Shown piece after piece: positions 1 to 9,955 of a stretch of 64,000 nucleotides of DNA. Both the position numbers and the translations under genes were made by a program. The notes under the pieces were generated by a model. That model was not told the DNA's origin and searched no databases. It was given only the letters and a program-made list of their open reading frames with translations. Source of the stretch: Proteiniphilum propionicum (GTDB lineage: Bacteria; Bacteroidota; Bacteroidia; Bacteroidales; Dysgonomonadaceae); the NCBI RefSeq assembly GCF_022267555.1, contig NZ_CP073586.1, positions 434,001 through 498,000 on the forward strand, in the 5' to 3' direction. Numbering within the stretch: the first letter of the stretch is position 1; each line of letters starts with the position of its first letter.

Positions 1-398
1 ACACTTCGTTGAGAAGTTATCTTTTCAGAAGTGTGGCCAATAAATGCATAAATTATCTTCAACTTGAATACGTGAGAAGAGAAACATCCTGTTCACAGGA
101 TGATATAGAAGCCTTCAGTGATTTGTGGTCAATGGGAGACAATCCTCTTCAAGATCTGGAGCACGCAGAGCTAGTGTCAATCATCAGAAACACAATTGAA
201 ACAATGTCGCCTGAAACCAAACAGGTGTTCCTGTTAAGCCGTTTTGAAAATAAAAAGCAAAAGGAGATTGCAGAAATTATGGGAATAACTGTACACACCG
301 TAAAATATCACATGGGGAGCGCATTAAAAAAATTAAAGGAATCAATGGAGTTATATCTTCCCTTTATCATTTTTTTTATGATGAATATGTTTAATTAA
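1..398 (+). CDS. ECF sigma-70 factor, 5' truncated by window edge
   Basis: This is the C-terminal part of an extracytoplasmic-function sigma factor that would direct RNA polymerase to a small set of promoters. The reading frame is open to the window edge, so the true start lies upstream; the TTG at position 9 is only the first start-like codon. The visible part begins in the end of region 2 (SYLFRSVANKCINYL) and contains a full region 4 helix-turn-helix (QKEIAEIMGITVHTVKYHM). It ends in a hydrophobic tail (YLPFIIFFMMNMF). The gene lies 99 bp upstream of a FecR-type anti-sigma gene, the usual sigma/anti-sigma pairing of Bacteroidota. Family is clear; target genes are unknown. Confidence 0.9.
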   Translation, partial: TSLRSYLFRSVANKCINYLQLEYVRRETSCSQDDIEAFSDLWSMGDNPLQDLEHAELVSIIRNTIETMSPETKQVFLLSRFENKKQKEIAEIMGITVHTVKYHMGSALKKLKESMELYLPFIIFFMMNMFN

Positions 399-497
399 TA
401 TTAAATGCCATAAAATTCACTATACTTACTATAATGAAAAACTGTCTTATCTGTGACACAGATATAGTTTTCAAAAGAAAATTAAGTTTATGATTAT

Positions 498-1478
498 ATG
501 AAAGAAGAATTTGAAAAATTGATATATGATTTTCTTTCCGGAAACATTGCCAAGAAAGATCTACACAAGTTGAATGACTGGGTGCACGCAAGCACGGAAA
601 ATAAAAAACATTTTGAAAAGCTGAAACACATCTGGCTTTTATCTTCCGGGCATGATACTAACCATTTTTATGCTGAAGGTGCATACGCCAGATTTTTGGA
701 GCGGATTCGCAAAAAGGAGGTTACTAAAAGAAAGGATAGGCTTGTTAGATATGCCGGGTATGCAGCAGCTATAATTTTACTATTGGTCACTACCACACTA
801 ATAACCAACGTATTTAAGGACACTCCTGAAAATTTGCTTATCTCTGAGGTATATGCCCCTCGAAAATCTAAATTAAAAATGAAGCTACCCGATGGTTCCG
901 TTGTTTGGTTGAACGCCGACTCTAAATTATCATACTCTGAGAAATTTGGCAGGAATAACCGTAATATTCAATTAACAGGAGAAGGATACTTCGAAGTACA
1001 ACATGGAGAATATCCATTTATTGTACAAACAGACTCCACACAAATTAGAGTTTTAGGCACAAAGTTCAATATCAAGAATTACAGTGACGAGGATTATATG
1101 AAAATTTCGCTGCTGGAGGGGTCTATAGCTTTATCAGGTGCTAATAAGGAGTACATAATGAAACCCAATCAAACAATATCTTTTAATAAAGTAAATCAGA
1201 TTTATACACTGGCTGAAAACGCCGACTATGCTGAGCAATGGATTAATAATAAAGTTTTTTGGGATGAAATCCCTTTATTAACAATTTCCAAAGAGCTCGA
1301 ACGACAGTTTGATGTGGCATTTTCATTTGAATCTGAGGGCCTTGAGAGTTTAGTTTTCCACGGGAGCTTCATTATTGAAACAAATAATCTGGAAGAGATA
1401 CTTGGAATAATGGCAGAAACAAATAAATTTAAGTATTCAATTAAAAAAAACAAAGTTTATATCTTTAATGGCAAATAA
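498..1478 (+). CDS. FecR-family anti-sigma factor (first pair)
   Basis: A 326-residue single-pass inner-membrane anti-sigma factor. The N-terminal ~85 residues are cytoplasmic and would hold the sigma factor. A membrane segment follows (about 90-112, AAAIILLLVTTTLITNVF). The periplasmic part has the FecR domain (LPDGSVVWLNADSKLSY, then the GEGYFEV motif) and a C-terminal DUF4974-type domain that resembles the STN signalling domain of TonB receptors. In this family a substrate-loaded receptor signals through that domain to release the sigma factor. Its likely partner is the truncated sigma gene just upstream. No receptor gene directly follows; a second sigma/FecR pair comes first. Confidence 0.93.
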   Translation: MKEEFEKLIYDFLSGNIAKKDLHKLNDWVHASTENKKHFEKLKHIWLLSSGHDTNHFYAEGAYARFLERIRKKEVTKRKDRLVRYAGYAAAIILLLVTTTLITNVFKDTPENLLISEVYAPRKSKLKMKLPDGSVVWLNADSKLSYSEKFGRNNRNIQLTGEGYFEVQHGEYPFIVQTDSTQIRVLGTKFNIKNYSDEDYMKISLLEGSIALSGANKEYIMKPNQTISFNKVNQIYTLAENADYAEQWINNKVFWDEIPLLTISKELERQFDVAFSFESEGLESLVFHGSFIIETNNLEEILGIMAETNKFKYSIKKNKVYIFNGK

Positions 1479-1491
1479 AATGACTTCCTCT

Positions 1492-1515
1492 TGAAAAAAG
1501 TTGACTCTTGAAACA
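1492..1515 (+). repeat. 24-bp dispersed direct repeat, copy 1
   Basis: This 24-bp stretch just after the first FecR gene is identical to 18176-18199, about 16.7 kb away, in the leader region of the kinase operon. Its core reads GTTGACTCTTGAAACA. In both places a TAnnTTTG promoter-like element follows about 100 bp downstream (1613-1620 here). It could be a regulator site or part of a dispersed intergenic repeat; function is unknown. Confidence 0.6.
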
Positions 1516-1706
1516 GCGGGGGCAAAAATGAAAAACAGATATTAAATCAATCAATACAAGGAAAATACACAGGTAGAAAGTCGAATGCAACTTTTATTTA
1601 AACTTTTGAACATATATTTGTATTTTTGCATGACATTTATATAGTCAAATGTAAGCAGCACAATTGTTGACTTTTTTCAGCAAGTGTATTAAAGGGTTTT
1701 GTACGT

Positions 1707-2303
1707 ATGCCAAGTTGTGGAAATATTGCGGAAATATACAATAATTATGTGGATGACATGTATACTTACGCCATTTATTTAGGTTTTAAAGAATACGATA
1801 TCATCGATGCTATACAAGATGTTTTTGTCAATCTATGTGAACTAAATAGAGATATAAAAAAGATCTCAAACATAAAATTCTATTTATTTAAATCTCTTCG
1901 CAACAGGCTGATAGATTTATATAAAAAAGAGAGCTTCACAATAACCTTCAACAATTCGACTCTACTTGACACTCTTTTTACTGATACTCAAAACACACCG
2001 GAAAGCAGGTTAATTAAAGGGGAAGAGTCAGATGAGATCGAAAAAAAGATTGAAGAAATGCTTTCTCTCTTATCTCCGCGACAAAGAGAAATCATCTATC
2101 TTCACTTTATTCAGGAACAGGATTATAAACATGTAGCGGAGATAATGGATATTAATTATGATAATTGCCGTAAATTGGTATATAAAGCCTTGTTAACCTT
2201 ACGTAATAAATACGATGGTATAATATTTATTATTTATTTCACATACTTGATATATGAATTATCCACAGCGCCATTTCATTTCCCTTCTCCTCTTCTGCAA
2301 TAG
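1707..2303 (+). CDS. ECF sigma-70 factor (second pair)
   Basis: A complete 198-residue ECF sigma factor. Region 2 spans roughly residues 10-75 (EYDIIDAIQDVFVNL, then FYLFKSLRNRLIDLYK). Region 4 spans roughly 105-165 (LSPRQREIIYLHFIQ and KHVAEIMDINYDNCRKLVYK). After region 4 comes a hydrophobic C-terminal tail (GIIFIIYFTYLIYEL), similar in kind to that of the first sigma factor. It lies upstream of the second FecR gene and the TonB-receptor gene at 3801, so it probably drives transcription of the receptor operon. Divergence in sequence from the first sigma factor argues against a recent duplication. Confidence 0.93.
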   Translation: MPSCGNIAEIYNNYVDDMYTYAIYLGFKEYDIIDAIQDVFVNLCELNRDIKKISNIKFYLFKSLRNRLIDLYKKESFTITFNNSTLLDTLFTDTQNTPESRLIKGEESDEIEKKIEEMLSLLSPRQREIIYLHFIQEQDYKHVAEIMDINYDNCRKLVYKALLTLRNKYDGIIFIIYFTYLIYELSTAPFHFPSPLLQ

Positions 2304-2458
2304 TGAACTATTCTTCTGGATTTTGTATGCAAAGGATGTGGATTTGTTAATTTATCATTATTTTTACTAAATACAGGCGACATTCCCAAGTTTTATCTGT
2401 CTTGTTAATACGTTATAAAATCTTTAAATAGATTTTATCAACAAAATTTTCCCCAATT

Positions 2459-3670
2459 ATGATAAGCAATAGTCGCCCTTTTCATAAAACTCATTCTGAA
2501 TTGCTACGAGATAAAAAATATCTATTGTGGCGATTTTCTCCTTCAAGAGAATTAGACAGATATTGGAATGTATTGATAAAACAAAATCTTGAATTACAGA
2601 AGGAAATTGATATTGCTGATGGATACCTGAAAAAAAAGTCTTTTCCAAAAAGATATCTCAAAGTAGAGAAAAAAGAAAAAATCCTTCAGGAGATATTATT
2701 TTCAGTACAGCAAAAAAGAAAAAACAAAGAGAAAAAGAGAGAGAGAATCCTAAGATTAGTAAGTTACGGGACAGTAGCTTCAATTCTGCTATTAATAGGA
2801 ATGTTTATATATCAAATATCTCAATCTGGCTCCACCGGACAAATATCAATCTATCAAAATGAGACTGAAAGTATTCAGCTTATAACTACTGGTAAGACAA
2901 CATTGTTTGATAAAAATATCAGTTTGCAAATTGATAAAATGGGTATAGCAAGAATCCCAGATGATAACAAAGGGGGAGAGGTTGAAATTGCAATGAGCAA
3001 GAATGGGCTCAATAAACTTATAGTACCTTACGGAAAACGTACAACAGTTACCCTCTACGACGGAACAAAGATTTGGCTCAATTCAGGTTCTACACTGACC
3101 TTCCCTTCAGAGTTCGAAGAAAATAAGCGCGAAATATCAATAACAGGCGAGATGTATATAGAAGTGGCTGAAAATAAAAAAGCACCTTTTTTTGTTAAAA
3201 CATCCGATTTTTGTGTCAGCGTGTTAGGAACAAAATTTTGTATTTCGGCGTATGAAAAACAGCCACAGACTGTTGTACTAGTGGAAGGCAAAGTGAATTT
3301 AATGGCAAAAAAAACAAAAAAAGATATAGATTTTCTGCTTATGCCAAACGAAATGGCATTACTCAATAACAATCACTCATTTAGCAAGCGTCAGGTTGAT
3401 GCATCGCAATATATCACCTGGACTAAAGGGTATATAATACTTAATGAAACGCCCGTAGAGGATTTATTGAATTACATAGCACGAAATTATAATTTCTCGT
3501 TAAAATGTACAAATGCTACAAACCTGAAAGGTCTTACATGCAATGGGAAACTATATCTTTCTGATAATATAGACAATGTAATGAAATCAATCGCAATACT
3601 ATCTAACACAACATATAAGAAAGAAAATAACACAATTTACATAAGAAATAATAAAAAGATCGCAAAATAG
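2459..3670 (+). CDS. FecR-family anti-sigma factor (second pair)
   Basis: A 403-residue anti-sigma factor. An N-terminal cytoplasmic region rich in Lys/Arg precedes a membrane segment near residues 98-118 (YGTVASILLLIGMFIY). The periplasmic FecR domain follows (LYDGTKIWLNSGSTLTFPSE and GEMYIEVAENK). The C-terminal DUF4974-like domain (TPVEDLLNYIARNYNFSLK) resembles the receptor STN domain. It is 80 residues longer than the first FecR protein, mostly in the insert between membrane segment and FecR domain. It sits between its sigma gene and the receptor gene at 3801, so it most likely transmits that receptor's loading state to the sigma factor at 1707. Confidence 0.93.
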   Translation: MISNSRPFHKTHSELLRDKKYLLWRFSPSRELDRYWNVLIKQNLELQKEIDIADGYLKKKSFPKRYLKVEKKEKILQEILFSVQQKRKNKEKKRERILRLVSYGTVASILLLIGMFIYQISQSGSTGQISIYQNETESIQLITTGKTTLFDKNISLQIDKMGIARIPDDNKGGEVEIAMSKNGLNKLIVPYGKRTTVTLYDGTKIWLNSGSTLTFPSEFEENKREISITGEMYIEVAENKKAPFFVKTSDFCVSVLGTKFCISAYEKQPQTVVLVEGKVNLMAKKTKKDIDFLLMPNEMALLNNNHSFSKRQVDASQYITWTKGYIILNETPVEDLLNYIARNYNFSLKCTNATNLKGLTCNGKLYLSDNIDNVMKSIAILSNTTYKKENNTIYIRNNKKIAK

Positions 3671-3800
3671 ATTACAACTAACAAAATGTTTTCAGTATAA
3701 ATGGCTAAAATAATTATCATCTCATTGTTTATCATCTACATAACCATACTTTTCAATCATTATATTATCACACACAATGTAACCAATAAAAGTATTTCGC

Positions 3801-6800
3801 ATGAAGAATAAATGTATAAGACAACAGGGAAAACCTGATAATGCCAAAATGGTATTTAAAATGTTCAAGGTTTTGAATGTATTACTACTTGCTGTAATTC
3901 TTTCTGCAAACGCAACAACCTTTTCACAGGAGACTTATATCAGCATCAGGCTTGATAATGTATCCATTAAGCAAGTGATTTCTGAAATTGAGAAAAAAAG
4001 CGACTTCATTTTTCTTATACCTGGTAATCTGAACGATGAGATGAGTAAAAAAATTGATATCAACGTCAAGAATGAATCAATTGAAGATATCCTACACATC
4101 ATCACATACGGAAGCAATTTTAATTATAAAATTTACGATAAACAAATTGTGTTTTACCTGGACGAAGAAAAAGAACAAATCGTTTTTGAAAAACCAATTA
4201 ATCAAAAAAAGGAAACCAAAAAAAATGGTTTTGCCATTAACGGTACAATAATCGATTCCAAAGATAGAGAAACAATTATTTTTGCCGTCGTAGTATTAAA
4301 AGAGCTCAATTTATGGGCAACGAGTGACAAAAACGGTAAATTTTCCATCCAGAACGTCCTTCCCGGTGAATATACTCTTGAAGCATCGAGTATGGGCTAT
4401 GTCACCTACTCTATCCCGATAAGTGTAACAAAGGATATTTCAAAATTGAATATTTTGCTGGAGCCCAGCAATTTGTTACTTGATGATGTTATAGTTACAG
4501 CTCAGTCAGGAGGGGCAATAAACTCATCTCATATAATGGAAAAGGCTTCTATTGATCACCTTCAGCCATCGAGCCTTGCAGATGTTATGCAACTTATGCC
4601 GGGTGCACTTACAAACAATCCCAATCTAACTACTCAGAACAAAATAACCATAAGGAGCATCAAGGATTTTAGCGGGTTAAATGCTGCCGGAGTAGGCTTA
4701 CTGATTGATGGTAATAAAGTATCCAATAATGCAGAGGTAGAAAGTGCCACATTCGACTACAGAAAAATCCCAACTGACAATATCGAATCGGTAGAAGTTA
4801 TGACAGGAGTACTTTCGGCTCAGTATGGTGATATGACCTCAGGCGCGATTGTAGTGAAAACCAAGGCAGGTATGACACCCTACGAAGTGAGGATAAAATC
4901 TGATCCAAGGACAAAAGCTGGATCAATTAATAAAGGATACAGGCTGCCATATAACGTGGGATTTTTAAACGTGAGCATGGATTACGCCAAGGCTTTCAAG
5001 AAAAATATCTCGCCTGTTGATATCTTTGACCGGACAACGATTGGATTAACTTACTCCAATACTTTCAATAAAGAAAAAACGCCATTCAGGTTTAATTTCA
5101 AGGTTAATGGTAACTTTACCTCCAATAATGTCACACAAGATCCGGATGTCTCAAAAGAAGACTTTTCCAAGTCCTCTACAAATAATTTAAACACATCCAT
5201 TTATGGGTCCTGGATGCTTAATAAACCCTACATTTCTGTGCTAAACTACAATATTTCGGCAGTCTATCAAAAACAAAAAACAAATCAATACACCGTCATA
5301 AACAGAACCCCCACTCCAACAACAAACACTAAAGTGCCAGGAATATCAGAAGGCTATTTTACAGAACTTCTCTATAAGGAAGATTTTTGGCTGGAAAGTG
5401 TTCCACTTTCCTTTAATGCCAAAATTCATGGGAATCTTAATAAGTTGATGGGAAAAACCCTATTCGCCAGTTTACTTGGATTTGAATATAACCATGATGG
5501 AAACAAAGGAAGGGGTAGTTATTATACCGATGCAACTCCTCCCTTTTTCAGAGAACGTAATTATAAAGAGATCCCTTTCATGGACAACATCAGCTTATTC
5601 GCCGAAGAAAAAATTAAAATACCAATAAAAAAATCCACTCTGGAACTTGTAGGTGGAGCTCGTATAACCAAAATGAAACTGGAAGGATATAATTATAATC
5701 CTACTGTTGAGCCCAGGTTTAATGCGAGATACGAACTATTCAAACCTAAATTCAGGGGTGGCCTGAGAAAATTAAACTTCAGGGGTGGTTGGGGAATAAT
5801 GGAAAAGTTGCCATCGATCGGTTATCTGTATCCTGCACCGATTTATATGGATTATAACCTATTCCGTTATAGCAGTACGGAAGCCAACAAGTCACTTGCG
5901 GTAATACAGACCGATATTATTGATGAACTGCTGCCATATAACTTAAAACCCAACAAGACCTATAATATGGAGATGGGTATTGATGTAAACATTTCCGGAA
6001 TTAATGCACAGATTACCTATTTTAAAGAAAAACTGGTTGATGGTATTACCCAAAATGTTAATTTCAAGACTAATACTATTAAATATTATAACGCCTTGAC
6101 CGGAGAAAATGCTGATCCAAAATTTGAGAACGGCACCGTATATGCAAAAGATGAAACAGGAAATTACATTGAAGTATCCCATACACTCCGAAATGATTTT
6201 AAATTATTTAGCAGGCCGGATAACCGGGGTAAAATAGATAAATGGGGCATTGAATATTCAATGTCATTCCCTAAAATCGAGGCACTGAACACTACGGTTA
6301 TTCTTAACGGTGCTTACCTGAAAACGGAAGACAGTAAAGATGGAGAAGAACTTAAAAAGATAAACAGTAACGATCCGGTAAATCCACAGGAGGTCTTCCC
6401 CTATTTAGCAGTATTCGACAAAAATACCGGCAGCAATATCGGTAACAGTGCCAGAAGGTTTAACACCAATCTGAATTTTGTAACAAACATTCCTGCAATT
6501 AGAATGATTGTTTCATTAACCACTCAGTTTATCTGGTTCAATCAATCGCGATATATTTTTGATCCGGCAAACTCATACATTGAAGATCAGAATGGGAAGC
6601 CGATATATGACGATTTTTCAAACAAAAATGTGCTGCAGGATATCTATAGAGATCCAACATATTACATAGGTTTTGATGGAAACAGACATCCGTTTTCAGA
6701 TTTTCACACCACCAACGATCCTGTGTTAAAAACTCGGCTCGCTCTTTTAAGGGAAACTACAAACAACAGCTACTACTTTCTGCCAACAGGATATAAACCA

Positions 6801-6980
6801 TATATGATGGCTAATATAAGACTGACAAAGGAAATTGGCGATAACACCTCCCTATCGTTTTATGCAAATAATTTTACAAATCATACGCCGATCATGAAGG
6901 ATAAAGCACGTCCTAATGCAATTGGGAACCGATTAAATTCAGATATATATTTTGGAGCAGAAGTGAAATTTAAATTTTGA
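3801..6980 (+). CDS. TonB-dependent outer-membrane receptor with STN signalling domain
   Basis: A 1059-residue outer-membrane transporter. After a signal sequence (about 22-42) comes an STN domain (about 45-105, IRLDNVSIKQVISEIEKK), which marks receptors that signal to FecR proteins. A carboxypeptidase-regulatory-like domain follows (FAINGTIIDSKDRETIIFAV, then DKNGKFSIQNVLPGEYTLEA). The plug domain (VLSAQYGDMTSGAIVVKTK) and a long beta-barrel ending in KFKF complete it. A TonB box is probably the DDVIVTAQ stretch. The two upstream sigma/FecR pairs fit its regulation. There is no SusD gene downstream; a DUF4876-like lipoprotein takes that place. The substrate cannot be told from sequence; siderophores, metals, peptides or glycans are all possible for the family. 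Confidence 0.93.
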   Translation: MKNKCIRQQGKPDNAKMVFKMFKVLNVLLLAVILSANATTFSQETYISIRLDNVSIKQVISEIEKKSDFIFLIPGNLNDEMSKKIDINVKNESIEDILHIITYGSNFNYKIYDKQIVFYLDEEKEQIVFEKPINQKKETKKNGFAINGTIIDSKDRETIIFAVVVLKELNLWATSDKNGKFSIQNVLPGEYTLEASSMGYVTYSIPISVTKDISKLNILLEPSNLLLDDVIVTAQSGGAINSSHIMEKASIDHLQPSSLADVMQLMPGALTNNPNLTTQNKITIRSIKDFSGLNAAGVGLLIDGNKVSNNAEVESATFDYRKIPTDNIESVEVMTGVLSAQYGDMTSGAIVVKTKAGMTPYEVRIKSDPRTKAGSINKGYRLPYNVGFLNVSMDYAKAFKKNISPVDIFDRTTIGLTYSNTFNKEKTPFRFNFKVNGNFTSNNVTQDPDVSKEDFSKSSTNNLNTSIYGSWMLNKPYISVLNYNISAVYQKQKTNQYTVINRTPTPTTNTKVPGISEGYFTELLYKEDFWLESVPLSFNAKIHGNLNKLMGKTLFASLLGFEYNHDGNKGRGSYYTDATPPFFRERNYKEIPFMDNISLFAEEKIKIPIKKSTLELVGGARITKMKLEGYNYNPTVEPRFNARYELFKPKFRGGLRKLNFRGGWGIMEKLPSIGYLYPAPIYMDYNLFRYSSTEANKSLAVIQTDIIDELLPYNLKPNKTYNMEMGIDVNISGINAQITYFKEKLVDGITQNVNFKTNTIKYYNALTGENADPKFENGTVYAKDETGNYIEVSHTLRNDFKLFSRPDNRGKIDKWGIEYSMSFPKIEALNTTVILNGAYLKTEDSKDGEELKKINSNDPVNPQEVFPYLAVFDKNTGSNIGNSARRFNTNLNFVTNIPAIRMIVSLTTQFIWFNQSRYIFDPANSYIEDQNGKPIYDDFSNKNVLQDIYRDPTYYIGFDGNRHPFSDFHTTNDPVLKTRLALLRETTNNSYYFLPTGYKPYMMANIRLTKEIGDNTSLSFYANNFTNHTPIMKDKARPNAIGNRLNSDIYFGAEVKFKF

Positions 6981-7044
6981 TCATCAGATACTTGGGTGCA
7001 AACACAGCGCCAGAAAAATTTCAAAAACATTAAAATCAAATAAA

Positions 7045-8274
7045 ATGAAAAGATATTTATACAGTATTATTTCTATAAGCTTCATTTTAATTATTCCTTC
7101 TTGCCTCGAGAATATCAGATCAGATGAATTCAGTGAAGCAGAATTAAGTGGAACTGTTATTGTAAGCGTAAAAATGCCAGAAGGATATGATTATCCTGTA
7201 AAAGGATTAAAGGTTATACTTTACGATAACACAGCAGGTCTTCAGTTTAAAGGCATTACCGATGAACAGGGGGTTGCAGAAATCAGAGTTGCTCCAGGTT
7301 ACTACATAGCGTCAACCGAAACATCCTTTAGAGATTCGGGAGGAATCCTTTACCTCTTTAACGGAATGTCTGAAAAAATTGATGCGATATCCCAGTCAAA
7401 CAGCGTTGAAATTGAGCTTACAGCATCGAAATCGAGTCAGATTGTATTCAAAGAGTTGTATTTTGGGGGATGTTTCAACGAAGAAACAGGCAAAAGCTAT
7501 ACTACTGACAAATACATTATCCTATATAATAACTCAGATCAGGACGCATACCTTGATTCATTGTGTTTAGGTGTGGTTTATCCATTTAATGCTCCCACCA
7601 ACGGACGTTTGTCTGATTGGGTAAAACCGGGGACCTCGGAACTGAGAGATTCCATTCCGGCAGCATCCATGGTATGGATGTTTCCCGGAACCGGTAAAGA
7701 CAACATTCTTGAACCTGGCCGGGAAGTGGTTTTAGCACTCAATGCTATAGATCACTCCGCATCTGTGCAAACCTCTGTAAACTTAGGGAGACCAGGATAT
7801 TGGGCCATTTATGATCCCATCATGACCCCTAGCCATGCTACTCCCGAAGCGGGTGTCAAATTACTTGAGGGGATTTGGAAAATTGGGAGTGCAAAAGCTT
7901 TTGTAATTTCTAATTTCAGTCCAGGATTTTTTATATTTACCCTGGGTGGAAAGAGTATTGAACAGTATATTCTGGACAATTACGCGTTAAATCCGAACTC
8001 CTCAAACATTAATTTAAGCGCTTTGCTTGTTGATAAAAATCTTATTTTAGATGCTGTTGAATGCCTTAGAAATCCCACAGATACCAAAAGATTCATGCCA
8101 GAGATTGATAACGGATTTGCAATGATATCAGGATCGGGTCAGGGACAGAGTATCATAAGAAAAGTCGACAATGAAGAAACGGAAAAAACAGGTGGAAGAA
8201 TAGTATATATGGACACGAACAATTCATCCAACGATTTCGAAGTTATACCTCATCCTACTTTATATAATCAATAA
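7045..8274 (+). CDS. DUF4876-like surface lipoprotein
   Basis: A 409-residue predicted lipoprotein with the lipobox IIPSC (lipidated Cys about residue 20). An Ig-like or carboxypeptidase-regulatory-like module follows (VKGLKVILYDNTAG, then GVAEIRVAPGYYIA). The central part (VFKELYFGGCFNEETGKSY, DKYIILYNNSDQDAYLDSLC) matches what I recall of the DUF4876 family and resembles a lamin-tail-like beta fold. It lies 64 bp after the receptor and 41 bp before a DUF6850-like barrel, so the three are probably co-transcribed. By position it may be the substrate-binding lid that SusD provides elsewhere; that role is inference. Confidence 0.7.
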   Translation: MKRYLYSIISISFILIIPSCLENIRSDEFSEAELSGTVIVSVKMPEGYDYPVKGLKVILYDNTAGLQFKGITDEQGVAEIRVAPGYYIASTETSFRDSGGILYLFNGMSEKIDAISQSNSVEIELTASKSSQIVFKELYFGGCFNEETGKSYTTDKYIILYNNSDQDAYLDSLCLGVVYPFNAPTNGRLSDWVKPGTSELRDSIPAASMVWMFPGTGKDNILEPGREVVLALNAIDHSASVQTSVNLGRPGYWAIYDPIMTPSHATPEAGVKLLEGIWKIGSAKAFVISNFSPGFFIFTLGGKSIEQYILDNYALNPNSSNINLSALLVDKNLILDAVECLRNPTDTKRFMPEIDNGFAMISGSGQGQSIIRKVDNEETEKTGGRIVYMDTNNSSNDFEVIPHPTLYNQ

Positions 8275-8315
8275 GCTGGCGTTATTTAACCCGTTATATT
8301 TTAAATATTTATTTC

Positions 8316-9899
8316 ATGAAAAAAAGATATATAATTATACTAGGAGCATGGGTATCATGGCAGTTAATGACATTCAACATGTTCGCACAGGCAAGCGATA
8401 AAAATGAAAAAATTGACTACACATTAGAAGAAATACAATTACGTGCTCCATGGGCTGTTTCTGATAATGTTTCGGGACTGGCCTATTATCAGTTTCAGGA
8501 TTATGCTTCTGTTGGAGGCTTTTACAATTCTGAGAGTGGTGATTACAGAAATTACAATTCGGCTGAAAATTTATTTAATTTCGGAGTTGCTACACAAGCT
8601 TATAGGAAAGTTAAGAAACTGCTTTTTTATGGTGATTTCACATACAAATATGACACCAAAAAGAATCAAACCTGGCTAGGCAACTACATACCTGACTTTA
8701 CAACAAACCCTATGCTGGACTCAATTCCGGGGAAAGTCCTAAGCGAGAGTTACGACATGTCCGGAAAAATTGCATATGCCCTGACTAATAAAACAGCATT
8801 GGGAATTGGCATTAGTTATCACACTGCAACAATGGCAAAAAGAACTGATGGAAGAAACTCGAATGTATATTCGTCAATATGTATAAAACCTGGTGTTACC
8901 CACAAAACTGCAAATTTCACTACAGGTCTGAACTTCAACTATAAGTACGATGTAGACAGAGTGACCTATGATTTTATCGGAGATTTGACAGGGAAAAACA
9001 TATACTACATGGAAGGACTGTTTTTTATGGCCAAATCAGGAATAACTTCAGCAACCATTCTTAAAAGAGGCTATTTTTTTAATTTACTTGGAGGGGCATT
9101 TCAACTTGACTACAATAACAATAATCTCGAGTGGTTCAATGAATTAGAAATGAATTATGGGAAACTCAACAACTACGAAGGGATATCTCTTACCAAAAAG
9201 TACAGTCGTGAAGAGTTGCTAAACTACCATTATGGCGGTTCTATCAAGTTTTTAGGAAACAGCTCCAATCATTTTATAAAATTTAATCTAAACAGCAACG
9301 AAAGGGCTTCGAATTACATAATTAATAATTATGAGCAGGTTCCGGGAGAAATTAAATCGTGGGAATATTATGAAAAAGGGAGCGTTTTAAGATATATGAC
9401 TTCCATTAAAGAACTAGATGTTGCTTATCGCTTTTGCTATAAAAAAACCGACTGGAAATATAATTTCAACCTAACAGCTGGGTTTAACAGGATGATTAAC
9501 GAGAAAACTTACAAAATTTTCCCCGAGACTTACAATCAACATTTTAACATCAATACTTTGTACTTTGAGGGGAGGAAGTATTTCTATCCTCAGCAAAAAA
9601 ATATAATTGAACTGGAAGCCGGGGTAGCATTCTCTAAAGGTTCAGATGAAGGGAACTCATTAAATTCGGAAAGCTCAGGCAATTTAGGCATGCTGCAACT
9701 AAATAAGAGATTGTTGGAAATAGATTATCAATACCGTAATGCCTCCAGAACAAACATCAATGTTGGAGCAAGGTATCGTCACTTATTGAATCCGGATAAA
9801 AATTATGCTTTAGAATTCTGTATGAAATACCACAAGATAGTAGCTAAAAACAAACAGAAGAGATCATTTCTGTCTTTATCAACGAGCTATGTTTTTTAG
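8316..9899 (+). CDS. DUF6850-like outer-membrane beta-barrel protein
   Basis: A 527-residue protein with a signal peptide ending near MFAQA. The rest is rich in aromatic, alternating beta-strand segments (LLFYGDFTYKYDTKK, FINLNSNERA-type strands) and ends in SLSTSYVF with a terminal Phe, the signature of an outer-membrane barrel inserted by BamA. The opening YTLEEIQLRAPWAVSDNVSG is what I recall as typical of DUF6850 proteins, which often follow DUF4876 proteins in Bacteroidota. Function is unknown. It lies between the lipoprotein gene and the membrane iron-sulfur protein gene, in one direction with short gaps, suggesting a common envelope task. Confidence 0.68.
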   Translation: MKKRYIIILGAWVSWQLMTFNMFAQASDKNEKIDYTLEEIQLRAPWAVSDNVSGLAYYQFQDYASVGGFYNSESGDYRNYNSAENLFNFGVATQAYRKVKKLLFYGDFTYKYDTKKNQTWLGNYIPDFTTNPMLDSIPGKVLSESYDMSGKIAYALTNKTALGIGISYHTATMAKRTDGRNSNVYSSICIKPGVTHKTANFTTGLNFNYKYDVDRVTYDFIGDLTGKNIYYMEGLFFMAKSGITSATILKRGYFFNLLGGAFQLDYNNNNLEWFNELEMNYGKLNNYEGISLTKKYSREELLNYHYGGSIKFLGNSSNHFIKFNLNSNERASNYIINNYEQVPGEIKSWEYYEKGSVLRYMTSIKELDVAYRFCYKKTDWKYNFNLTAGFNRMINEKTYKIFPETYNQHFNINTLYFEGRKYFYPQQKNIIELEAGVAFSKGSDEGNSLNSESSGNLGMLQLNKRLLEIDYQYRNASRTNINVGARYRHLLNPDKNYALEFCMKYHKIVAKNKQKRSFLSLSTSYVF

Positions 9900-9955
9900 A
9901 AGAAACAGCGAAAAGAATAACGATACAACAATATATTAATACAATAAAATAAATT

